A program made the position numbers and the translations under genes. DNA of 55,099 bases from Acanthaster planci (taxonomy: Eukaryota > Echinodermata > Asteroidea > Valvatida > Acanthasteridae): NCBI RefSeq assembly GCF_001949145.1, contig NW_019091714.1:5520-60618 (forward strand), written 5' to 3'. This document shows, piece after piece, positions 22,231-32,989 of this stretch. The notes under the pieces are model-generated. The model saw only the letters and a list, made by a program, of their open reading frames with translations. It was not told where the DNA came from and did not search any database. Every line of letters begins with the position of its first letter. Within the stretch, counting starts at the first letter, position 1.

Positions 22231-22860
22231 TTTCATTTCATTTATTATTTCGCAGGTAAAGTTTACAATGGATAAAACAAAATAAGCAAAAAAAAAATTA
22301 CACACAGTATAGACATAAAGAAGACAAAGTTAAAATATAACATCAAATCTTATAAAAACACTGATACCCAAACACCAAAACAGTTGCATGCCCCTGCGGG
22401 ATTACTAAAAAAGAACTAAATCACTATCAAGTAGTTCTCCCAAAGCATGACTAAAAACCCTAAATTGCAAAATCACAACATTTTAGCAGACTCACTTTAA
22501 AACACGAAATCCCAAGGGTGAAGAGATTAACCCTACAAGGTATTACAAAATCCTTGACTTTATGTGATAATTCTATGTAATGCACCATATTAACAAGAAA
22601 AGTAAGGAATACACCCAGATGGTAACTAAAAATCTAAAAACAAACTCCAAAGAGACAGTCGACAAGAAACAAAAATGTAAGACAAAGGGAAGGACAACAA
22701 ACAAACAAACAAATGGTCCGCCCACCCCCACCAGACAGAAGACAAACAACCCAACAAACAAACGTACAGATGAAGAAACGACCCAGAAAACAAGCAACGA
22801 CTGCACAAACATACAAACACAAACCCCAAGTAAAATAAACAAGCAGTTTATTGAGAAAAA
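22231..22860 (-). other. LINE 3' untranslated region and tail
   Basis: Low-complexity A/C-rich (plus strand) sequence with ACAAACAAACAA runs, ending in the tail AATGAAATGAAA (minus strand). The open frames seen here on both strands (22573-22926) are products of this composition. Confidence 0.6.
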
Positions 22861-24546
22861 AAAAGAACCCGAAAAACATGAGATTAAAAAACAAAAACAG
22901 AAAACAGGGTCTGTATAAGGGCGCAAGATGGCATGTAGTTCACAACAGGAGTCAGCCAGTGTAGCCTCAGTTTGGCAATGAAAGTGTTAAGACCCAAGAT
23001 CAGGCTATCTACAACGTCTGCGGGCAGAGTATCCCACAAAAAGTGACTCATGAAAAGCTATAGTTCTAGAATAATGATGAATACATTTAACATCACCAAT
23101 GTGTCTAGAATTCAGACTGATATATCTCTCTGATTCAATGTCGAATTTGTTATAGATACATTTGGCTACAAAGATGACTACCAAAAAGTTAAGGGTATTC
23201 GTTAAGTAGGACAGACCCAGCTTGGAACAACGGGTCAAGTGCTCTATATTATCCCTGCTGGAATTTGGCAAATGATGTCTTGGGAGGCCCAAATAGGAAC
23301 GAGTAAATCGCCCGTGAACTCCTTCCAGTAATGGTTATTATGAAGGAGAACTTGAGTACCAAACTGGGGCAGCATACTTGAGAACAGGTCTGATAAGAGA
23401 GCAGTAAAGTGTGACAAAAATATAAGGGTCTTTGGAGTTACCAGTCTTCTAGTAAAACCAGACGTCTTAGTAGCTTTTGAGACAACTGAATTGCATGATG
23501 ACTCCAAGAAAGATCTCTGGAGATAACCAACCCAAAATATTTATACTGATCAACAAAATTTAAGTTACGAGAATCAATCTGATATATGGGTCTATGAGGG
23601 ATTCTGAAGCGAGTAATAGACATCAGTTTACATTTGTTGGTTTTAAGCTTCATATGATGAAGATTACACCAGGTAACTATACTGCAAAGATCATTTTGTA
23701 ATATGAGCTCATCATGCTTGCTAAAGATGGTCCTATAAATCACAGTGTCATCCGCATACTGTCTTAAACTTGACTTTACACAAAAAAGGTAAATCAAAGG
23801 CAAATATATTGAAGAGGGAACTGAAACCCAATCAGAGTATGACCCACAAAACTACACTCGTTGCTGACGTCTCTGTAGGTAAGACTGGAACCACTGCAAA
23901 CAGAACCACACATGCCATATTTGTGCAACTTTATTAGGAGGACACTGTGACTTACACGATCAAAGGCCTTTGACCAGTCCAAGTACATGACATCGATTCT
24001 GGGTGGATTAAGGGTATCTAATGTTTTAGCCCAATCATGATAAACAGTCGTCAATTGAGTAATACAGGATCTTTTTGGAAGAAAACCATGCTGGCGGTCG
24101 GATATAATACCACCTCTGTACATGTGATCAGTGAGATGTTTGGCAACAATTTTTTCAACACAATTACTCACTACGGAACAAAGAGAGATTGGTCTATAAT
24201 TAGACAGGTTGTGGGGAGACCCACTTTTATGCATAGGAACAACATTGGTGAATTTCCATTCGGATGGTATCTTGCCCATAGCAAGAGAAGAGTTAAATAT
24301 CTTGGTCAACGGATAACCTAAACTTTTGGCAGCCAATTTAAGGAGCTTAGGCAAAATGTTGTCAATCCCAGGTGATTTGTGAACTTGAAGGTTATCTAAA
24401 AGTTTCTTGACTTCAAGTGGATAAGTCTGAATTGAAGTCAACCTAAACTGATTACAGGTATGGCTACGCTGAATAGGAACAAAAGAATTACTGTCAGTAT
24501 AAAAATTCAGTAGAAAGCTACGATTAAATTCGTTAGCAATGGTCAC
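22861..24546 (-). pseudogene. LINE reverse transcriptase and C-terminal domain
   Basis: RT fingers and palm in order: LDNLQVHKSPGIDNILPKLL, IPSEWKFTNVVPMHKSGS, NLSNYRPISLCSVVSNCVEK, ISDRQHGFLPKRSCITQL, motif A in VMYLDWSKAFDRVSHSVLL, then after a frameshift near 23800 motif C LRQYADDTVIYR (Asp-Asp near 23746-23752) and LKTNKCKLMSIT. The C-terminal part continues in alternating frames: YKYFGLVISRDLSWSHHA, FTALLSDLFSSMLPQFGTQV, SYLTNTLNFLVVIFVAKCIY and, at the end, LWDTLPADVVDSL with LRLHWL. The catalytic YADD is intact, but at least four frameshifts separate the blocks. RT would copy the element RNA at the target. Confidence 0.85.
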
Positions 24547-24554
24547 AGAATCAG

Positions 24555-25403
24555 TTATAGTTTTCCCCTCAACGTGTAGACGTTTTTTTTATGGTTTGAG
24601 CTCACAAACGACCAGAAACGCTTAGGATTAGTTTTACAGTTGTCGGCCAAATCCTTTAAATAATGACTGTAGGATTTCCTGATGGCATATTTAACCTTGT
24701 TACATAGGTTACATAGGTTTTTATACTTAAGCCAGAGATGGGCATTATTTCTATTTCTCACAGCCGCTTTGTAAGCCCTATGTTTTTTTCCAGTAAGGGC
24801 AACTACTTCACCAGTGATCCAAGGCCGCCTTCTTTTATTTTTTCGCCTGGCCAATGGAACAACATCATGGACAGCTGTAAAGAGTAAATCTTTAAAGTTA
24901 TCCCAGATTTGGTCAATACCCAAGTCAGGAGATACATGTAAATATGTGTCCCAATGCACCCGAGCAAGCGTGTCACACAGGACAGTTTGGTCAGCTTTAT
25001 CGTACTGACAAAAAGTATGGTTCAAAGATTTACTGTCAAAGGTGGTAGAACAATCAAATAAGACTCCACTGTGATCACTAAGGCACTGCAGAAACATGAC
25101 TGACGATATCAGGTCTATTAGTAAAAATCAGGTCAAGGGTAGAGACCTTCGTGTTGTCAAAAGAACTCCTACGAGTAACCAGGTTAACCATTTGATGAAA
25201 ATTTAAAATATTGGAAGCAAGCTGGAGCCAATCTATTAACCCAGCTGTACAGATTACAGAGGGGCCAAAATTGATATAAAGGTCACCAACCACGAAAATG
25301 GCAGAATACTTATGGCACCGGTAAAATACTGATTCGAGGACATTTTGATAGTCAACAAAGAATTGAGCTGAAGAATTGGGAGGTCTGTGTTACAGTGCAA
25401 CCA
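24555..25403 (-). pseudogene. LINE endonuclease, C-terminal half, and linker
   Basis: APE-type endonuclease sequence reads RPPNSSAQFF (25375-25400), KYSAIFVVGDLYINFGPS (GD motif, normally GDFN), then MVNLVTRRSSF, LDLIFTNRPDIVSHVSAVP and, after a small frame change, the catalytic CLSDHSGVLF. The linker to RT follows with FKDLLFTAVHDVVPLARRKN, RRRPWITGEVVALTGKKHRA and NPKRFWSFVSSN. A TAA interrupts the expected RPPNSS approach near 25392. The N-terminal half is displaced to 26871-27211 by an insertion. Confidence 0.8.
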
Positions 25404-26870
25404 GAGCATGAATTGAACATTGTGTTTTCCGATTATGTTTTTACCGTGTTCCGTTGATTGTTTTTATTCTGAGTATATCTCAATCCAACCCGAAGGTAAT
25501 GGAATCGTCCAAAAGTTTTAGCCAATGAATTGTTCATCATTCCCGCGTAGACGTAACTCTGCCATCCAGAGAAGGCTTTCGCAAAGTGGGAAAACGCCTT
25601 CCCGTCTTAAGCAACGGTTTTTGTTCAGGCCGTGGTAACTGTCAGAACACCAATCATATTATTGTGAATCAAATCATGCCAGTTGATGAAGAATAGGTCG
25701 CATTGTACAATCGGACACAATTAGAATCTTTGGGTGCATGTTGGAGTTTTTTTATGTGAGAGAGAGATAGAGAGTCAGAAGTCATTTTTTAGTCGCTCGA
25801 GAAAGAATGCGGTTTGGAGAGTGACTGTGTGATGTAAGACCGGTTTTGACTCCCTAGCATCAGAAATCTGAGCCAGCAGATTTAGCTTTGTTGTGGATCT
25901 GTTTTGACCACTTCGGAAAAGGACGGAAAAATCTGTTTCCGTGAGAATTAGGCAAACTAGGGCGTAATTCCAGCCACATAGACGTCCCAATCGGAATAAG
26001 CACTTCATGGCAACAGTTCACGTCCAAGACAGTTGTTCAGGAAATTACCGTTAAGTGTTGTAATATTGATGATTTTCTTGCTTTTATACATCGAAGGAAA
26101 AGCCTTCAGATGATAAAGTTTCATCATAATTGTAGTAATAAGACTATTAAGCTGATCCTGGAGATCGAGGCTGATGATTTTTGAGAAGACTGGAAATTTA
26201 CATTTATGAAAATAAGGATAATGATATAAGATTTGTGGTAATTTGGAATTGTGGAGATAAAGGTTGGCAAGGAAACAAATTGGAGCATGATTACGCTATT
26301 TCTTTAAAACTGTTAAGGTTTTGGGTTTACATTTATTGTAGATGGCCTTATGTTGAGACTGGTCCCACTGACTCTACCGATGACTGAGAAGAGTCCCTTG
26401 TGTATTGCTAAGGAGCATAGACTCTGAACTTGCTCTGCTTGACCGAGCTTTGGGCTGATCTACTGCAGTTTTGTTAGACACCAAATTCAGGGGTCTACAG
26501 AAACTTCAACAGATGGTGGACCTATCAGTTTTGCTATTTCAAAAATTTAAAGTGGATATCTGATGGCACCTTTCTTTTTATAATTGATGTGATGATCCCA
26601 GAGTCACTTGATTGACTAATTGAGTATAATTGAGCTTTTATGACTTAATCACAAACCTGTAAATAATTAAATAATTCTGTAAGAAGTTAACTTTCTAATA
26701 CCATGCCGAGCTCATTTTGTAAATATTGGAATACAGAATATTGGAATTCAAGAAGACCGTTTGATCTTGTTATTTATTTTGATTGTCGGTGCATCCTGTA
26801 GGATCCGGGTTGCCAATCCTAATTGTGAATAGCCAAATGTCAGAGTGGTGACAGTCTGTACGGTCAACCA
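25404..26870. mobile_element. Unidentified 1.47-kb insertion inside the LINE endonuclease
   Basis: CAACCA occurs at both borders (25398-25403 and 26865-26870), and LINE endonuclease sequence continues on each side, so this is an insertion with a probable 5-6-bp target-site duplication. The interior is non-coding. The right third is AT-rich, with TTATTTATTTTG and a following GTGGTGACAG that recalls an LTR end with a primer-binding region, but TG...CA termini are absent at the exact borders. It could be a non-autonomous LTR-type element. I do not recognise the family. Confidence 0.5.
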
Positions 26871-27211
26871 AAAAGAATTTTACCATAATTAGTAGTTATT
26901 TCTAACCACAATAGTTCAAGGTCTACATGTTCAAGGGCCACAACGTGTACTGGGTGGAGATGCTTGGCAGCAGCTATAAGAATAAGTCTGTTCTGATCTC
27001 TTCTAAAGATACAGAATTTAGAGTTTGGGAGAAGCTCTCCATCATAAAGAGTACTGTCCAGCCAAGTCTCAGTGACGAACGCCAAGTCCAAGTTATGTAA
27101 CTTCAGTTCCGATTGGAATTGAAGGCGTTATACTCCAGGCGTTATACAGGATACACTTGATTCTTGGCTCTTCCTGACTGGTTTCTCACATTGGGTGTTG
27201 GGAAATTTGGC
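26871..27211 (-). pseudogene. LINE endonuclease, N-terminal half
   Basis: Begins after the 2A-like motif with AKFPNTQCEKPVRKSQES, meets a stop, and continues HNLDLAFVTETWLDSTLYDG, the ETW motif being the metal-binding Glu region of APE endonucleases. FCIFRRDQNR, AAKHLHPVHVVALEHVDLEL and LEITTNYGKILFG follow, and the frame then ends at the 1.47-kb insertion (26870). The matching C-terminal half starts at 25403. Confidence 0.75.
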
Positions 27212-27241
27212 AGGGCCAGGGTTAGCCTCAATGTCGCCTGA
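27212..27241 (-). other. 2A-like peptide motif in the LINE ORF
   Basis: The minus strand encodes SGDIEANPGP, matching the 2A consensus D-(V/I)-E-x-N-P-G-P, preceded by hydrophobic LTHLPVAL. 2A-like sequences cause ribosome skipping between the final Gly and Pro; they are known near the N-terminus of some APE-type LINEs (trypanosome L1Tc, sea urchin and amphioxus elements). All key residues are present here. The frame is broken a few codons upstream, so the copy itself may not express it. Confidence 0.75.
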
Positions 27242-27650
27242 CAAGGCAACAGGTAGGTGAGTCAGATGGAAACTTGCTGTACAGTTGCTGTAGTAAGCAA
27301 TAGGGACTCTACAATACCTGGCTTTATGAGTGGTCGCGTAGTGTAGGGCCCGGTTCCTAGTCCAGGGGAACAGGTTCCAACAGACAGATGTGTGCCAGGG
27401 AAGATGTGATCTGCCCAGAGAGTTTGTGTAGATGACAGTCCATGGTAGTAACCGTCAAAGATCCCAGACTGAATAGTGAGAGCGAGGGACGATATTGAAA
27501 TTGTATAGAGCAAGATGTTGTGAAACTGAAAGTCATCGCTGCTGCACGTCCCACTGAACATGTACGTGATAGGTAGATGGCCATTTTGAACATAGCCACA
27601 CAAGTTCAAATCATCAAGAAGAAATCCGTCGCCATCCTAAAGATAACATT
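27242..27650 (-). pseudogene. LINE N-terminal leader ORF upstream of the 2A-like motif
   Basis: A minus-strand frame (MNLCGYVQNGHLPITYMFSG onward, with a possible earlier ATG at about 27638 in another frame) runs to ESLLLTTATVQQVSI and then a TGA at the frame change before LTHLPVAL and the 2A-like motif. The region is moderately hydrophobic with no recognised domain. By position it would be the short product released by 2A skipping. Confidence 0.45.
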
Positions 27651-27808
27651 TGCTGAGGAGATCAGAGTCCGATAAATCTGAAGATGATTATACTGAGAAC
27701 ACACTGATGGCAAAGGACAAGCAAAAAACCATTGCAGAGTAGATAAAAAGTAGATTAGAAATGGAGAGAAATAAAAACACAACCGCCCATGTTGAATAGC
27801 GCCCTCTA

Positions 27809-28370
27809 TGTACTGCACCAGTGTTGGGGTCTCCAGATTTCAGCCGAGACTTTGTCTTAGTAGTTGATGCCTCACTCACAGGTTGGGCACTTGTCTTTCC
27901 TAACCAGGTGAGTTAGGGAAGCTACATCCAGTGGCTTTTGCTAGCCGAGGCCTTCGAAGTGCTGACAAGGGGTACTTGAATCTTTCCAGCTTTAAGTTGA
28001 AATTCTTAGCTCTTACATGGGCTGTTTCTGGAAAATTCAGAGATTATCTGCTAGGACGTGGCACAGTGGTATGCACTGATAACAATCCTCTCGCACATCT
28101 TCCAACGGCAAAGCTCGGTGCTGTTGAGCAGTGATGGGTGGCTCAGTCTGCCCCTTTTGATCTCGATATTCAGTCCAGGTCAGGGAAGTCTAATAAGTGT
28201 GCTGACGCCCTCTATCCCGGTACTAAGCAAGAGGGTGAAGCTGTTGTTCAATCTGTCCCAAACTCTGAGAGAGGAGCCTCCAACCGTTTCACAAATTAGA
28301 AATATCGGCTCAACTCAATGTACCCTTGTTACATTTTTGTACCCTCTTAGTCACATTTAAGTAACTTTGT
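27809..28370 (+). pseudogene. Gypsy RNase H, resumed after the LINE
   Basis: The first residues (CTAPVLGSPDFSRDFVLVVD) continue the RT frame cut at 22230. DASLTGW is the first RNase H Asp motif. After a stop and frameshift near 27910 the text is VAFASRGLRSADKGYLNLSS, KLKFLALTWAVSGKFRDYL (Glu motif) and VVCTDNNPLAHL (Asp motif), then a TGA near 28132 and FDLDIQSRSGKSNKCADAL. All RNase H landmarks are present but broken by stops. No integrase follows, which is unusual for gypsy and indicates a 3' deletion. Confidence 0.8.
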
Positions 28371-28889
28371 GCTACAGCCTCAGTGGCCTCTGTTAAGAAC
28401 ATTTTTTTTAGGAATCTTGTATCCCTGAGCCGTCAATGAAATTAGGAATCATTCCTTTTTTCCAACTTAATTCCCTTGAAAACATACCTGTTCTTGTGAA
28501 AAGATTATTTATGCAGTATACATGGACCTTAATTTGGGTGTCGCTTATTCCGAGTTAAATTACCTTGGAGTAGTAGGGTTTTATATTGGTGGGTTTCAGG
28601 TTTTCATTGAGAGCAAAATTCAAATCGCCAACCACCACATGGTTTGAGAGAGGTATTTACCTCGAAGAATTGTTAACATTTCTGTAAATTTTGTGATTCC
28701 TGTGAAAGTTTTGACATTTGTAAATGTTAACTAGTTTGTTTTCAAAAGTGTTTAATATAAACAGTTATAGTTTTACCGTGCCCATCAAACATGTTAGCGT
28801 ATGGATGCATGGGGGTTTTGATGATTGATATGTAAATGTTAAGGAGGTTAATAAATTTTACTAATTGGAACCTCTTGAGGGCAAGGGTT
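28371..28889 (+). other. Non-coding stretch before the 3' LTR copy
   Basis: AT-rich sequence between RNase H and the repeated LTR-like block. It takes the place where integrase would be and has no integrase similarity. It may be part of the 3' LTR or unrelated DNA joined by the deletion. Confidence 0.35.
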
Positions 28890-29190
28890 CCTAAGCAGGG
28901 AACTTGTAGGGACCTCATGAATATGGATAAGTAGTCTCTGGGACTCAGTCCACTGTACTGAAGTCTTGACCTGACCATGCCAATGGACAAGGGAGGGTTT
29001 GTGGCTTGAGTAAACGATTTTCCAGCGTTCCGGGAGACAATTTGGCAACTGGGCAGTCTTGATCATCATGCATCATGTCAAGTAATTATTCCAGAGATTG
29101 TTGGCGAGGTGCTGGGATTTTGTTACAGCTGGGATTTTGTTACACCTTGGATTTTGTTCGACCTGGGAGATTTAGGATTAGCTGGAAATC
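28890..29190 (+). repeat. Putative gypsy 3' LTR portion
   Basis: Second copy of the block at 17480-17775, same orientation. Similarity stops after AATCAATAA at about 29193. The two copies differ at many sites, in line with an old insertion. Confidence 0.5.
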
Positions 29191-30412
29191 AATAAGAAAT
29201 GGAAAATTTTGAGAATTGCTTATTATTTTGACCTTCAATTTACTCAATAGGTTGAGTAGAATTTTTTTTCTTTATGGCAGAAATGAAGGATGAAAAGCAG
29301 TTAAAGATTTGTGTTTTGGCAGAGTGAATGACAGTAATCATGGTGCACATCTCAAAGACTTAAACACGAAACATCCGCAAAGAAACGCCTGCAGTCGGCC
29401 CACAGCCACAGATCCATACGTCTGTGCGCCAATGGAGAGTGGTCGATGCATGCAGAACTATTAGAAACATGCATGAATTTGAACACCGATTTCCATCTGG
29501 GCTGATGCCATTGCTGATCTTGCCAGCTTCTCTTTCTTATGAATGGTTTAAGTTTAGTTGGCAAACCCTGGAAATGTTTGACTTTAAATAACTTCGGATT
29601 GCTGATTTTATGTCAAGGTTTGTGGGATTTGGGAAATTGTTCAAAAGCTAGCATCATGGGAATTTTCAAAGCTTCAACTGTTACTTCCATTTCAAGTATT
29701 TCATGGTAAAGGGAGAATTAATATCAGGCAAAGGGCTGCATTGTTTAGGTTTTTTCTTTCAGTTCCGTTTGTAATATGTGACAAAGTACATGTAGGCCTA
29801 CTTTTCCACCACAGTTTGCTTCGATCTTAAAGATTAAAATGCGACATTGGTCCAGCAGAAGAATTTTTTTGGGAAGTAATAAACACTCCAAGGAATGAGT
29901 TTCTAATTGGTGTTGATCCTTCAGATGTTACAATTGAGTTTCCAATAAGAAATAGAGGGTAATCAGCGACAAGAAATTTCATTGCAAGGAATTTGGCGTG
30001 TGGGAAAAACTCCTATGTACGTGTAGTTTTCATCACTCACAATGTAGCACCCAAATGCTCATCATGTTTGGGAGTCACAATTGGCATGCAGCCAACAGTG
30101 GGCCATCAGCGTACTGCAGACAAATGGGTCAGGGTACAGCACGGTGCCGCTGCGATTCTGCAAAGCATGTAGGCCACATCTTGTCACAGACTTCAGTTTT
30201 GGCAACGAAAATAAAGCCGCACAGTTTAGGTTCCTTCATTTGGCTTTAATTAAACCACATGTTTTTTCAAAAATCGACGGATCATTTTATATAGCTCTTT
30301 CGGAATCGCTGGACTGTTCCTGTGGATCTGGCCGGACACTGGACAGTCATAGCCATTGCGGGTCAGGCCCCTGTTGCCATATCTGATGCAGAATTTCTGG
30401 CAGGGCAGGAGT

Positions 30413-30685
30413 GGGTAGATGCCGCTGACCGCTTGGCCACAGAGACTTGAAGACTGACTACGGTGAGCAGGATGGGCGTGGTATTTTGGCCAGAGCAGTG
30501 TTGCGAGACCACCCTGTCTGGTCAATGGTCGACGGAGTGATGAATGGGCCTGTGGATGATGTGGGTAGAACCTGCTGATTTCCTGGCCACAAAGGCTCGG
30601 TGAATGGGCATAGTGAGCCAGCCTGGGGTGGTAGGTTTGCCCAAGAAAATGCTGTGAGACCACCTGGCATAGGCAACGGTCACGG
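30413..30685 (+). repeat. Imperfect 150-bp tandem pair
   Basis: Copies start at 30413 (GGGTAGATGCCGCTGA) and 30563 (GGGTAGAACCTGCTGA). They share TGGCCACA, a GTGAG(C)-centred stretch and GAGACCACC. The internal identity is moderate, so the duplication is old. Confidence 0.6.
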
Positions 30686-31309
30686 TATGGTGACCGAGGT
30701 CACTGTAGCTCCGTTGCACCACGGTAAGTACTGAATTGAGACTCACTACGCTTCAGCAGGCCTGTTGAGGAGCATGAATGGGCCAGTATTAATTCAAGCT
30801 TAGAGCGGGACCATGCACTGCCAGTAAGGGCAGTTAGGAACTAGGGGACTACGCTTACTACGGAGCCCGCCATGCCAGACTGGATCGTGAAGAATAGGGA
30901 CCATTGGGTTGTGCCTCTTGGCCATGTTGCCGGTGACCCTGCCCATGCCAGCTGGGGAGAGTGTGAACCGGGCTACTCACTTCAGCCTGATGTCCACACT
31001 CTGGAAAATCTAGGAGCTACAATGGAGACAGATGTAAATTTGGGTATCACTAGGTCAACCCCCTCCCACCGACGGTAACAAAAGGGGAATAGTAAGCCGA
31101 CACACTAGCCTATTCCCAGCATTTGTTAGGAACTCAAACTGCCACACCAGTGGTCTTACAAACACTAGCAAACCCTTGCTCGTGCGATGACGTGGACCAG
31201 CCCCTAACCAGAGACCTGACCCCCACACCACAATTGCAACTAAGAGGGGGGTGGGTATTCCAAAATGAGTCTCCCTTTCTGTGAATGCATCACATAATAT
31301 AATGCACAC

Positions 31310-31620
31310 ATAGGAGATACAAAAGAAAAAGACCTACACATGCACAACAATACTAAATGCGATGAAACGTGACAAGAAAGAAAATTTTTATCACAACCTT
31401 TATTCCATCATAAATATGAGACACAAAAAAGAACACACCTATATATGCAGTACGATAGCCAATGCACAGAGGTGACATGGAAGAAACAGTCTAATCACAA
31501 AGCTTTATTACGGTCACAAAATGGAGACAATACACACCTACACACAACAACGAAAGGCGGTTAAAAGGTGTCAAAAATGGAACAGTCTAACCACAAGCTG
31601 TATAACAATAAAGAATAGTT
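31310..31620 (+). repeat. Three imperfect tandem copies of about 105 bp
   Basis: Units begin near 31313, 31417 and 31523 (GGAGATACAAAAG, TGAGACACAAAAA, GGAGACAATACAC). They share ACACCTA..., ACAGTCTAA.CACAA and TTTATT-containing ends. Confidence 0.6.
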
Positions 31621-31922
31621 CATTAGGAAGTAGTAGTTGATCGAGAAATGACACAACGTAGTGTAGTGAAAAAAAAATCTTCAAAACTTGGAGTTCGCCA
31701 AAACACATCCATTTGTTATGGTGCTAAAAAAAGAACATGGTGGCTGTTCCACTAGGTATTGTGGGAAATTAGGGCACACAGCCAGATGATACAGAATTTA
31801 GCAAATGGCTTAAGAGGAGGAAATTTCAATCTTTACAAGAATTTGTATAGTGTTTTTTAATGACGACCCAACGGGCACGCTAAGTGACCTCTAATAATGT
31901 CATCCTGACATCATCGTTCTAG

Positions 31923-32099
31923 AATCCTGGACAAATCTCGTTGGAACATGCCTCCCCCTCGCCCCCGTCAACATTGTTTCTCATTGGGTAAGATGGGCTT
32001 CATCTTGGTCAAATATATGACCCTAACATTGAATGGGGGAGAGGGGGATCTTTTCACCGCGCTTCCCAAAAGGTGTTCCAACTATTTTGTCCAGGATTG
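31923..32099 (+). repeat. Direct repeat, copy 1
   Basis: Matches 32819-32989: both start AATCCTGGACAAATCTC and share GTTTCTCATTGGGTAAGATG, GATCTTTTCACCG and GTGTTCCA. Spacing between copies is 896 bp. The pair could be LTR-like ends of a short element or a segmental duplication. Confidence 0.75.
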
Positions 32100-32818
32100 T
32101 CTAAATTTCTCAGTGGAAAGTGGGTGTCATGGGTGTGAGTCTTTGTCATCCAGGAGGGCGGGGGGGTTGCCGCGTTGCTGTTTTGGGCGCTGCTGTGTGA
32201 TGCTGTAAGCATTAGATGGTTATGGAATGGAATAAATACATGTAATGACTGTTATAGGCAAGGTGTGGTAGTATGCCCTGTTAAGAGCAAAATAACCTCC
32301 CCCCCAAAAAAAGGAAGTACATGGAAATACATAGTTATTTAACATTTAGTAATACAACAACTATGAGCAATGATCATCCATTGGTACAGGATTTTTTTCA
32401 GTGGAAGGGTTCACAGTAAATTTGCGAGGATGTGATTGCTGCTCACAGGTATCAGCAACAAGAGTTAGGTTGGCCATCGAAAATAGGATAAGTTCGGCGC
32501 ATCGTAAATGGTGCATCATACAAATTCAGCACACATCTCTCTCAAATGAAGTTTTTTATTCACTCTGAAGGGCTATATAGTTATATGAGTAAAAAATTCT
32601 GTCTGATCTCTTTTCACTTTCTGGTTGGGTTTCAGATGAAACATTGCAACGGTGGACCATGAAAAAAAAAAAAAGATGAGGATGTGAGTGACTCTCCTTT
32701 TTTAAGGTTGCATGAATATAATATGAAGGTACAGTTGCAGTTATCGCGCTAGCAGCATTTTTTAAGAGCGGGATGTACGCACTCCGTTTTAGGATTTGAC
32801 AGACTTTTTATAGAGACA

Positions 32819-32989
32819 ATCCTGGACAAATCTCCTTGCAATATGCCTCCCCCTCACCCCCTGTCAATGTTGTTTCTCATTGGGTAAGATGGGCTTAATC
32901 CTGGTCCAATAAATGACTGCAACATTAAATGGGGGATCTTTTCACCGTGCTTCCCACAAGGTGTTCCAGTTATTTTGTCAAGGACTGTA
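32819..32989 (+). repeat. Direct repeat, copy 2
   Basis: Second copy of the block at 31923-32099, same orientation, with small deletions. Similarity stops near AGGACTGTAG. Confidence 0.75.

Larger units (their letters stand above)
22231..27808 (-). mobile_element. Nearly full-length APE-type LINE nested in gypsy
   Basis: Minus-strand non-LTR retrotransposon of CR1/L2/Jockey type. From its 5' end (27804): N-terminal leader ORF, 2A-like motif, APE endonuclease, RT, C-terminal domain, 3' untranslated region and a short-repeat tail (AATGAAATGAAA) at 22231. Insertion is flanked by TCTA (22227-22230 and 27805-27808), and the host gypsy frame continues across it, so both boundaries are precise. It contains a 1.47-kb secondary insertion in the endonuclease. 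Stops and frameshifts show that it is no longer active. Confidence 0.85.
17480..29190 (+). mobile_element. Ty3/gypsy element interrupted by a LINE
   Basis: Plus-strand gag, protease, RT and RNase H remains in gypsy order, bracketed by two copies of a roughly 290-bp sequence that I read as LTRs. The gypsy reading stops at 22230 inside the RT-RNase H connection and resumes at 27809, with 4-bp TCTA on both sides of the LINE. The integrase is missing after the RNase H, so the element also suffered a 3' deletion. Numerous stops mark it as inactive. Confidence 0.8.

Noticed and set aside
22573-22926. Long overlapping ORFs on both strands (112 and 117 codons)
   Set aside because: They lie in the 3' untranslated region of the LINE and consist of low-complexity A/C-rich sequence. 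The Phe/Val/Cys-rich and Lys/Thr-rich products are composition artefacts.
29352-29564. Minus-strand ORF considered as an upstream exon of the host gene at 15643-16930
   Set aside because: No acceptor/donor pair with the right phase was evident, and the sequence does not continue the host protein's character.
30250-30663. 137-codon minus-strand ORF
   Set aside because: It spans a 150-bp tandem repeat and shows no known domain; the open frame can arise from the repeat. Kept only as a low-interest finding.
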